Shown here in pieces: positions 1 to 5,356 of a stretch of 7,830 nucleotides of DNA. The first letter of the stretch is position 1, and the number at the start of each line of letters is the position of its first letter. The DNA lies in contig JAITTK010000091.1 of the NCBI GenBank assembly GCA_031287135.1, positions 1 through 7,830 on the forward strand. Direction: 5' to 3'. The notes beneath the pieces are model-generated. The model did not search any database. It saw only the letters and a list, made by a program, of their open reading frames with translations, and had not been told where the DNA came from. Source of the stretch: Candidatus Methanoplasma reticulitermitis. GTDB lineage: Archaea; Thermoplasmatota; Thermoplasmata; Methanomassiliicoccales; Methanomethylophilaceae. A program made the translations under genes and the position numbers.

Positions 1-145
1 TCATCGGCGACTCCGGGAGCGAGGGGCCGGAAGGATACTCGTCCCCCTCTTTTATGAGTTTGACGGCCACAGGCTCCGCTCTCAGACCGAGTATTGTCTT
101 CAGTTTCTCAGCATACTCCGCATTCGTGCTCAGTATCCGGGACAC
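1..145 (-). CDS. DUF169 family protein, 5' part only
   Basis: This reading frame runs off the left edge, so only the first 48 codons are visible. It opens after an in-frame TGA at 158-160 and has no ATG. The best start is GTG at 143-145, because a TATA box centred about 26 bases upstream fits a leaderless transcript starting there. The visible protein has a helical N-terminus (residues 8-19, AEYAEKLKTIL) followed by LGLRAEPVAVKLIKEG (19-34). The Leu-Gly-Leu then Pro-Val-Ala-Val-Lys pattern is the N-terminal signature I recall for DUF169 (COG2043), a family of unknown biochemical role common in methanogens and anaerobes. It lies downstream of mtaA on the same strand but has its own promoter and a palindrome beside it. 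The family call rests on one short motif. No function is assigned. Confidence 0.68.
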   Translation of the reverse strand, partial: MSRILSTNAEYAEKLKTILGLRAEPVAVKLIKEGDEYPSGPSLPESPM

Positions 146-150
146 ATGAG

Positions 151-164
151 AGCATGGTCATGCT
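151..164. promoter_or_regulatory. Palindrome in DUF169 promoter, possible operator
   Basis: AGCATG-GT-CATGCT is an inverted repeat of two perfect 6-base arms. It sits between the TATA box (169-174) and the predicted leaderless start at 145, where a bound repressor would block RNA polymerase. A third copy of the AGCATG arm occurs at 233-238 in the same intergenic region. The symmetry is directly visible; the operator role is inferred. Confidence 0.4.
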
Positions 165-167
165 AGG

Positions 168-176
168 GAATAAATG
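168..176 (-). promoter_or_regulatory. TATA box of DUF169 gene
   Basis: On the minus strand this reads CATTTATTC. Its TTTATT core is centred about 26 bases upstream of the GTG at 145. That is the usual archaeal TATA-to-start-site distance, so the transcript would begin at or next to the start codon. Confidence 0.55.
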
Positions 177-237
177 TTTTCCGGCTACCATGAATCGAAA
201 ACAGCGGATATCCTATCGTTTATGTCCGTAAGAGCAT

Positions 238-253
238 GGAAAAATGGAAATTG
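238..253 (-). terminator. U-rich terminator candidate after mtaA
   Basis: About 25-40 bases past the mtaA stop codon, the minus strand reads CAATTTCCATTTTTCC, a pyrimidine-rich stretch with a run of five T. Archaeal RNA polymerase can terminate on T-rich non-template DNA without a hairpin, and none is seen here. A promoter for the next gene follows, which agrees with termination here. Confidence 0.4.
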
Positions 254-277
254 TTTGGAAGAGGTTTCTGTCTGAAT

Positions 278-1318
278 TCAGTATTTGAATCCCTTTATCG
301 CGTCGACGAGCGCCTTCATGTTGGCATCGGCAGTGGCCGTTGCCACACCGCAACCGGATGATATGACGCTGAATCCCGCTTTAGCGCTGTTCAGCGCCGC
401 GGTCTTGACCTCTTCGGGTGTTCCCTGGAAGAGCGGTTTGACCGATCCGACGTTACCTACGAGGGCCGCCCTCTTGGCGACTTTCTCGGCAGCTTTGAAC
501 GGATCGACCTTCTCTTCGATCGAGAGTCCGGAGACGCCGGTGCTTATCATACCGTCAAGTATGGGGTATGTGTCTCCGCAGATGTGCAGGACCGAGAATG
601 CGTCTTTGACTTTGGCGAGGCTATCTTTCACGTACATACCGGATGCAGACTCGAACATGTCGGGTGCAAGCATGTCCGTGGATGCCGACGGTTCGGACAT
701 CTGGATGACATCCGCACCCGCATCGGAGAGTGCCTGTGTGTATGTCTTTACTATCGGATTGACGGCCGCTACCCATTTCGCCACTTCTTCCGGGGCCATC
801 ATCATACCGAATACCATGTTCTCGGTGTTGATCATGTGCCCTGCGAGTGTGAACGGTCCGGTGTTGCCCGCCACGATCGCGTATTCCGCACCGTGGGATT
901 TCTTCATGAGGTTCATCGCTTTGATTGCTTCTGCGGGCCTTCCGCCCTTTATGAACTCCTCCGGGGCCATGATAGCCGCGGGGTCGTCATACTCGCCCAT
1001 CATGGGGTCGAATTTGAAGGGATGCTCCTTTATCATCGGGGCGGCGTCTTTCTTCTCGACCTGTACCCTGCATCCGAGCCTCTCGGCCTCGGCTGTGAGA
1101 CAGAACGGTGCCCTTACGCACTCGAATCCGAAAACGTCCGCCTGTGCGGTCCCCAATTTTGCCATGAGTTCTGCTTTCTTGTGGGCCTCCGGCCATGCCG
1201 CGCCAACCTTGTCCATCTGCCCGATCGTAGCGGCCTGGGTGAAAATCGCCACCGGGGGCCTGTCGAGCTCTTCGCGTTTCATCGCTGAGATTACTCTTTC
1301 TCTTGGAGTCATTGACAT
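278..1318 (-). CDS. mtaA: Methylcobamide:coenzyme M methyltransferase, MtaA/MtbA family
   Basis: The predicted 346-residue cytoplasmic zinc enzyme moves a methyl group from a methylated corrinoid protein to coenzyme M, making the methyl-CoM used in methanogenesis. It has the uroporphyrinogen-decarboxylase fold of the MtaA/CmuA group, and its length is normal for the family. The zinc ligands are visible as His245-x-Cys247 in VLHICGDT, with the distant Cys323 in SSGCGV. Other family landmarks are TPRERVISAMK at the N-terminus, WPEAHKKAELMAKLG (42-56) and GLSIEEKVDP (264-273). From memory, several stretches resemble MtaA (methanol) more than MtbA (methylamines), but the two are hard to separate by eye. 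The start at 1318 has AGGAG nine bases upstream; an alternative ATG lies two codons in. No substrate-specific methyltransferase or corrinoid-protein gene is in the window. It is flanked by the DUF169 gene and a phosphoesterase, each with its own promoter. Confidence 0.88.
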   Translation of the reverse strand: MSMTPRERVISAMKREELDRPPVAIFTQAATIGQMDKVGAAWPEAHKKAELMAKLGTAQADVFGFECVRAPFCLTAEAERLGCRVQVEKKDAAPMIKEHPFKFDPMMGEYDDPAAIMAPEEFIKGGRPAEAIKAMNLMKKSHGAEYAIVAGNTGPFTLAGHMINTENMVFGMMMAPEEVAKWVAAVNPIVKTYTQALSDAGADVIQMSEPSASTDMLAPDMFESASGMYVKDSLAKVKDAFSVLHICGDTYPILDGMISTGVSGLSIEEKVDPFKAAEKVAKRAALVGNVGSVKPLFQGTPEEVKTAALNSAKAGFSVISSGCGVATATADANMKALVDAIKGFKY

Positions 1319-1327
1319 ATGATCTAT

Positions 1328-1332
1328 CTCCT
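1328..1332 (-). promoter_or_regulatory. Shine-Dalgarno site of mtaA
   Basis: AGGAG on the minus strand is separated by nine bases from the ATG at 1316-1318. It is the only strong ribosome binding site I see in the window and it supports this start. It also implies that the mtaA transcript has a leader, unlike most of its neighbours. Confidence 0.65.
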
Positions 1333-1340
1333 AATGGCCG

Positions 1341-1361
1341 AAATATATTACACTTATTTAA
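1341..1361 (-). promoter_or_regulatory. AT-rich mtaA promoter with two TATA-like elements
   Basis: The minus strand carries TTAAATAA (1354-1361) and AATATATTT (1341-1349). The nearer element would start transcription at about 1318 and leave out the Shine-Dalgarno site. The farther one would start near 1331 and place AGGAG at the very 5' end of the message. Sequence alone does not decide between them. Confidence 0.5.
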
Positions 1362-1405
1362 TTAGGTCGGCGGCATCCTTATATCCGGCTGTCAAAACCG
1401 GAACA

Positions 1406-2128
1406 TCAAATGGTGATATCCATGACATCTTTGAGTTTGCCGAGTCTCATCACCCCGACTTCCGAGACCCCGTATATGTCCGCTTCGGGATAATTCGAAC
1501 TGCTCAGTGCGGGGGCCATTATGCATTTCCCGTCAAGCACCAGGTCGTTCCCCGAAGAGAAGGGGCTGAACGGCGGGAGCACGATGATGCCCTCTTCCCT
1601 CTGATGCACGAAGCAGTGCATCTTCATGCCCCCGCTCATGGCACCGGGAATCCGTATGGACGGGTGCTCATGCCCGATCACCACCGGTCTGACTCCGGAG
1701 TCTTCGTGCCCATGCTCCATCCTGAACCCCCCGATGTCCGTGTGGTTGACGGCATTCAGCCCCATATCGCTGAGTATATTCTGAAGGAAATTGTCATGAT
1801 TGCCTCTGACAACCGTCACTTCTGAGACTTCCATCAGGAGTTCGATTATCTTCCTGACCTCGTCTCTCGCTTCACGTTTGGATCTCTTGAAATCATGCTT
1901 TATATCGCCCAGGAGCACGACTCTTCTCGGTTCGTACTCGGATAGGATGCTGTTCACGGCATCCCTTATCGACCCCGTGTTCATCCTCGGGATGTACATG
2001 CCTTCCTCTTCGAGCGCGCTTTCATAACCAAGGTGCAGATCTCCGAGGACGGCGGTGGGCCCGTCATCGAGAATCAGACATCTGTCGTTGGTCACTCTCA
2101 CGCCCGGAAGGATCTCACACGACCGCAT
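1406..2128 (-). CDS. Archaeal calcineurin-like metallophosphoesterase (SbcD-related)
   Basis: A complete two-metal phosphoesterase of 240 residues from this start (242 from the ATG at 2134). Numbered from 2134, the motifs run in family order: GDLHLGY (31-37, metal ligands Asp32 and His34), LLGDIKHDF (74-82, Asp77), VRGNHDN (109-115, Asn112 and His113), then HGHE (141-144) and GHEHPS (154-159). The set matches the archaeal SbcD-related phosphoesterases known as TIGR00024, whose substrate is unsettled; nucleic acid is the usual guess. There is no membrane segment or signal peptide. I chose the ATG at 2128 because the TATA box is centred 27 bases upstream, the spacing seen at neighbouring leaderless genes; from 2134 the spacing would be 21. 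It is divergent from the RecJ-like gene, so a shared role in DNA or RNA processing is plausible but unproven. Confidence 0.87.
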   Translation of the reverse strand: MRSCEILPGVRVTNDRCLILDDGPTAVLGDLHLGYESALEEEGMYIPRMNTGSIRDAVNSILSEYEPRRVVLLGDIKHDFKRSKREARDEVRKIIELLMEVSEVTVVRGNHDNFLQNILSDMGLNAVNHTDIGGFRMEHGHEDSGVRPVVIGHEHPSIRIPGAMSGGMKMHCFVHQREEGIIVLPPFSPFSSGNDLVLDGKCIMAPALSSSNYPEADIYGVSEVGVMRLGKLKDVMDITI

Positions 2129-2151
2129 ATGCATCCCGATGACGTTGCCTG

Positions 2152-2158
2152 TATTAAA
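2152..2158 (-). promoter_or_regulatory. TATA box of metallophosphoesterase gene
   Basis: TTTAATA on the minus strand is centred 27 bases upstream of the ATG at 2128 and 21 upstream of the ATG at 2134. It supports the shorter start and a leaderless transcript. Confidence 0.5.
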
Positions 2159-2194
2159 TCAGATGTTGCGCCCGGCATTTACCGCGGTTGATCC

Positions 2195-2227
2195 GGCCGT
2201 TCATGCAATACTTATTTCTGGCCGTTC
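2195..2227 (+). promoter_or_regulatory. recJ-like gene promoter: TATA box between two GGCCGTTC repeats
   Basis: TACTTATT at 2209-2216 is TATA-like and predicts a start site near 2239, giving a leader of about 15 bases before the ATG at 2254. GGCCGTTC occurs at 2195-2202 and again at 2220-2227, 25 bases apart start to start, one copy on each side of the TATA box. The repeat is visible; any regulator binding is inferred. Confidence 0.42.
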
Positions 2228-2253
2228 CGTCATACAGTTGCGGTAAGTGGCAA

Positions 2254-3669
2254 ATGGGTGACGGCATAATCTTCTGCGATCGGCTCATCAGGGACCTGAA
2301 GAGGGCCTCGGAAATCATACGGTCGGCAAACAGCATCCTAGTCATAACGCACATAGACGCCGACGGCATAACATCGGGGGGTATCGCATCGACCGCCCTG
2401 GAGAGGCTCGGCAAGGAGTTCACGATAGTCTTCGAGAAGAAGATCACCGAGGATACGGTCTCCGCCGTGAATAATTCACGGGAGGATGCCGTTTGGATAT
2501 GCGATCTCGGAAGCGCCTACCTCTCGGAGTTCAAGAGATCGAATATAGTTATCACCGATCATCACGTACCAGACACCAAGTGGAGAAACAAGCAGACCTT
2601 CATCGACGATTTCCACGACATATACCACCTCAATCCGCATACGTACGGTCTGTCCGGGTCCTATGAGATATCCGGTGCGGGCATGACTTATCTGCTCGCG
2701 AAGACGATAGACCCGTCAAATTCTGATCTGGCATTTCTCGCGGTCGTGGGAGCCGTCGGGGATCTTCAGGACATAAGGGAATCGGGACTTGTAAGCTATA
2801 ACAAGGCCATTCTGGAGGAGGCTGTATCCGCGGGAGATATAATCGTGGAGAAGGATGTAAGATTCTTCGGGAGGGATTACAGATCCCTCGTTCAGTTCCT
2901 GCAATACGGCAGCGACCCATCGATACCGGGAATAAGCGACGACAGCCGGGGAAGTGCCGCGTTCTTCTCGGAGTTGGGGATACCGCTCAGAAACGAAGGT
3001 AAGCTGAGGACATGGAACGACCTGACCGTCGACGAAAGGAGATCGGCCGCAGACAGGCTGATATCGATGGCGGTCGATGATGATGCGAGGAAAAGGCTGT
3101 TCGGTGAAGTCTACACGGTAACGAGGTTCGAACGTCAGACCGGACTCAGGGATGCGAAGGAGTTCGCTACCGTTCTAAACTCATGCGGCAGGTATGATGA
3201 TGCTGTCACCGGATTGAGGATATGTCTCGGAGACCTTGATGCTTTGGAGGATGCCGAGAGGAACCGTTCCGATCACAGGAGGAACATATCCTCCGCTTTG
3301 AGTTACATAAAGGAGAACCGCCTTCTGAGAGAACGCAGGTTCGTACAGTATTTCGATGCCGGTCCCGAGATAAGAGAGACAGTCGTCGGCGTGGTTGCGG
3401 GGATCCTTCTCACATCCGGCGATGCGAAGAAAGGGCTCCCGATATTCGCATTCGCCGAGGCGGACGACGGCGTGAAGGTCTCCGCGAGAGCGACACGCAA
3501 TCTCACGGACCGCGGCCTCGACCTCTCATACATAATGAAAACGGCTTCGGAGATGGTCGGCGGTTACGGAGGAGGCCATACTGTCGCCGCCGGTGCCACC
3601 ATACCCGACGGCAAAGAGGAGGAGTTCCTGGATATCGTCGAGGACCTTGTATCCTCTCAAATCATCTGA
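2254..3669 (+). CDS. RecJ/GAN-like DHH-family exonuclease
   Basis: A 471-residue DHH-DHHA1 phosphoesterase of the archaeal RecJ-like type. Characterised relatives are single-strand-specific exonucleases, some bound to GINS at the replication fork (GAN), with roles in replication, repair or RNA processing. The catalytic motifs are HIDADG (33-38, Asp35 and Asp37), CDLGS (83-87, Asp84), the signature DHH (102-104) and VGAVGD (165-170, Asp170). The C-terminal DHHA1 substrate-binding part shows GGYGGGHTVAAG (436-447). All metal ligands appear intact. The open frame extends upstream to ATGs at 2188 and 2203, but the added residues are hydrophobic and atypical and would lie upstream of or across the TATA box, so the ATG at 2254 is preferred. 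The ribosome binding site is weak. It diverges from the metallophosphoesterase gene and its last eight bases overlap the end of argF. Which RecJ subgroup it belongs to cannot be settled by eye. Confidence 0.88.
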   Translation: MGDGIIFCDRLIRDLKRASEIIRSANSILVITHIDADGITSGGIASTALERLGKEFTIVFEKKITEDTVSAVNNSREDAVWICDLGSAYLSEFKRSNIVITDHHVPDTKWRNKQTFIDDFHDIYHLNPHTYGLSGSYEISGAGMTYLLAKTIDPSNSDLAFLAVVGAVGDLQDIRESGLVSYNKAILEEAVSAGDIIVEKDVRFFGRDYRSLVQFLQYGSDPSIPGISDDSRGSAAFFSELGIPLRNEGKLRTWNDLTVDERRSAADRLISMAVDDDARKRLFGEVYTVTRFERQTGLRDAKEFATVLNSCGRYDDAVTGLRICLGDLDALEDAERNRSDHRRNISSALSYIKENRLLRERRFVQYFDAGPEIRETVVGVVAGILLTSGDAKKGLPIFAFAEADDGVKVSARATRNLTDRGLDLSYIMKTASEMVGGYGGGHTVAAGATIPDGKEEEFLDIVEDLVSSQII

Positions 3670-4576
3670 GCAGGGTGTACAGAACGGCCTTCTGGGCATG
3701 CAGACGGTTCTCCGCCTGGTCGAAGACGACGCTCTGTGGGCCGTCCATGACATCTGCCGTTATCTCCTGCCCTCTGTGAGCGGGAAGACAGTGCATGACG
3801 ATGCAGTCTTCTTTGGCTATCGACAGAAGATCGGAGTTTATCTGATACATCTTGAAGAGCTTTATCGCCTTCTCTTCGGGGGTGTCGTCACCCATTGATA
3901 CCCATGTATCCGTATAGAGTATGTCCGCATCCCTGCACGCCTCGATCGGATCGTGTGATGCGATTATCTTGCTTCCGTTGGCATCGGCTATGCGTGCGGC
4001 ACCCAGCATTATCTCCGCGTTCGGCATCCTTGTCGCGGGACAGCAGGCGATCATGTCCAGGCCCACCGTGGCACTTGCATACAGGAGCGAATTGCAGACA
4101 TTGTTGCCATCGCCGAGATACACCAGTTTCTTGCCGCGGAACGACCCTTTCTTCTCTTTTATCGTGACCATGTCCGCAAGGGCCTGGCAGGGGTGTTCCA
4201 GATTGTCGAGGCCGCTTATGACCGGTATCGTGGCCACCTCCCCGATCCTGTCCATCATCTTGTAGTCGTATGCGCGGTACATTATGCCGTGGGCGAACCT
4301 GCTCATGACCTTTGCGGTATCTTCCACGGTTTCCCCGTGACCCATCTGCATCTTCGACACGTCGATGTACAGAGCGTGACCTCCCAGTTCGGTTATGGCC
4401 ACATCGAAAGATATTCTTGTCCTGGTGCTTGGTTTCTCGAACATCATGATCAGCGTCTTCCCCTCAAGCGGCGCATTGTGGTTGCCGCGTTCCTCCTTGA
4501 GTTTGATGGATAAATCAACCAGGGCGGGCCATTCATCCTTCATATCCAATACCGAGATCAGATTTCTTTTAACCAT
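3662..4576 (-). CDS. argF: Ornithine carbamoyltransferase
   Basis: This cytosolic enzyme joins carbamoyl phosphate and ornithine to give citrulline, the sixth step of arginine synthesis. From the chosen start it has 304 residues, normal for the family. The carbamoyl-phosphate site is visible as FEKPSTRTRISFD (46-58, with Ser-Thr-Arg-Thr-Arg at 50-54) and HPCQALADM (128-136). The ornithine side shows DTWVSMGDD (223-231), the Asp-x3-Ser-Met-Gly motif that separates OTC from aspartate carbamoyltransferase, and MHCLPAHRG (261-269) with the catalytic cysteine Cys263. The frame stays open upstream to 4795, but that part overlaps msrA and lacks similarity to the family. A TATA box centred 25 bases before 4576 supports this start over the ATG at 4594. 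No other arg genes are in the window. The 3' end overlaps the convergent recJ-like gene by eight bases. Confidence 0.95.
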   Translation of the reverse strand: MVKRNLISVLDMKDEWPALVDLSIKLKEERGNHNAPLEGKTLIMMFEKPSTRTRISFDVAITELGGHALYIDVSKMQMGHGETVEDTAKVMSRFAHGIMYRAYDYKMMDRIGEVATIPVISGLDNLEHPCQALADMVTIKEKKGSFRGKKLVYLGDGNNVCNSLLYASATVGLDMIACCPATRMPNAEIMLGAARIADANGSKIIASHDPIEACRDADILYTDTWVSMGDDTPEEKAIKLFKMYQINSDLLSIAKEDCIVMHCLPAHRGQEITADVMDGPQSVVFDQAENRLHAQKAVLYTLLR

Positions 4577-4596
4577 GGACACTGATTGAATCATTC

Positions 4597-4604
4597 CATA
4601 ATAA
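4597..4604 (-). promoter_or_regulatory. TATA-like element of argF
   Basis: TTATTATG on the minus strand is centred about 25 bases upstream of the ATG at 4576. This favours a leaderless argF message and would leave the alternative ATG at 4594 outside the transcript. Confidence 0.45.
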
Positions 4605-4642
4605 CACTTATGCTTGAAATCGGATGATTCAGCATGACTGTG

Positions 4643-4663
4643 CGGGGCCGTCGAATGGCCCCG
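4643..4663 (-). terminator. GC-rich stem-loop after msrA
   Basis: Perfect 7-base arms (CGGGGCC and GGCCCCG) enclose a 7-base loop, starting 9 bases after the msrA stop codon. No T run follows on the minus strand, so it is not a standard intrinsic terminator. It could protect the msrA mRNA 3' end or pause polymerase before the argF promoter. Confidence 0.45.
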
Positions 4664-4671
4664 TCGTTCTT

Positions 4672-5208
4672 TCACGAAAAAGTCCTGCGTATGATCTCGA
4701 TCTCTTCTGAGGGGATGTGACAGTATCCGTCCGGATTTCTGTCCAGATAATCTTGGTGGCAGTCCTCTGCAGGGAAGAAGTTCTCCAATCGGCATGCTTC
4801 CGTATGGAACTCGCTGTGTTTCTCCCTCTCTTTCGCGACACGGCGCCTCACGGCTTCCCCGGACTCCTCGTCCGCCCAGTAGATGCCTGTCCTGTATTGT
4901 ATTCCCCGATCGTTTCCCTGACGGTTCATCAATGTCGGGTCTATGACCATGAAGAACGCGTCCAAGATGCGTTCCAGAGTTATTGCCGCGGGGTCGTATC
5001 GTACACGGACCGCCTCACAGTATCCGAATTTTCCCGAGCAGACTGTCATGTAGTCCGGTATTATCCTGCTATAACCGTTCGCGTAACCGCATTCCGTGTC
5101 GATGATACCTTTTATGACGGAGAACACTTTCTCCAAGCCCCAGAAACATCCGCCGGCAAGATATATTTCGGAGATGCTCCGTTTTTTGTCCGGTGTCGGC
5201 CCATACAT
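4672..5208 (-). CDS. msrA: Peptide-methionine (S)-S-oxide reductase
   Basis: A 178-residue MsrA, which reduces the S form of methionine sulfoxide in proteins and so repairs oxidative damage in the cytoplasm. The active site is AGGCFWG (18-24) with nucleophile Cys21. Further family signatures are GYANGY (41-46), YMTVCSGKFGYCEAVRVRYDP (53-72, quoted in part), NRQGNDRGIQYRTGIYW (95-111) and FPAEDCHQDYL (145-155). The last usually has Tyr where this protein has Cys150. Cys163 in GYCHI is a likely resolving cysteine, as in other MsrA proteins with this tail. There is no MsrB domain and no signal peptide. The frame extends to an ATG at 5244, but a strong TATA box lies inside that extension and is correctly spaced for the ATG at 5208. 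In a strict anaerobe the enzyme would help survive oxygen exposure or host-derived oxidants. Confidence 0.95.
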   Translation of the reverse strand: MYGPTPDKKRSISEIYLAGGCFWGLEKVFSVIKGIIDTECGYANGYSRIIPDYMTVCSGKFGYCEAVRVRYDPAAITLERILDAFFMVIDPTLMNRQGNDRGIQYRTGIYWADEESGEAVRRRVAKEREKHSEFHTEACRLENFFPAEDCHQDYLDRNPDGYCHIPSEEIEIIRRTFS

Positions 5209-5229
5209 GGGACTGTTACCCGCATGCGC

Positions 5230-5237
5230 ATATAAAA
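5230..5237 (-). promoter_or_regulatory. TATA box of msrA
   Basis: TTTTATAT on the minus strand is the best TATA match in the window. It is centred about 25 bases upstream of the ATG at 5208. The spacing predicts a leaderless message and rules against the longer reading frame starting at 5244. Confidence 0.65.
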
Positions 5238-5285
5238 CGCACACCGCATGAGGCTGTCAGGCTACGTACCCGGATAGTCTGGAAT

Positions 5286-5314
5286 AAAAACGGGAGGGCG
5301 GGATACCGCCCCCC
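5286..5314 (-). terminator. Hairpin terminator of the surface-protein gene
   Basis: Read on the minus strand, a 9-base-pair stem (5306-5314 with 5293-5301, one G-U pair) closes a four-base loop and is followed within three bases by TTTTT (5286-5290). It lies 43 bases past the stop codon of the large gene. The layout is that of a bacterial intrinsic terminator; in archaea the T run alone may be enough. Confidence 0.7.
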
Positions 5315-5356
5315 TCAAACAGGTTTATCGGTCTGACACCGGATTCCCGGCCGGCA

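Noticed and set aside
285..1322. 345-codon open frame on the plus strand opposite mtaA
   Set aside because: It is the exact antisense of a well-conserved gene, its translation has no recognisable motif, and its length follows from codon bias on the other strand.
1384..1402. Possible hairpin TCCGG-9-CCGGA after the metallophosphoesterase gene
   Set aside because: Only five base pairs with a nine-base loop and no T run after it; likely chance.
1319..1825. 168-codon plus-strand frame
   Set aside because: It starts in the mtaA promoter and then runs antisense to the metallophosphoesterase; there is no family signature.
2188..2253. 22-residue N-terminal extension of the RecJ-like protein
   Set aside because: It spans the TATA-like box and adds atypical hydrophobic sequence before the normal N-terminal helix.
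4577..4795. N-terminal extension of argF by 73 residues
   Set aside because: It would overlap msrA by 124 bases, includes the hairpin region, and does not resemble any OTC N-terminus; the promoter fits 4576.
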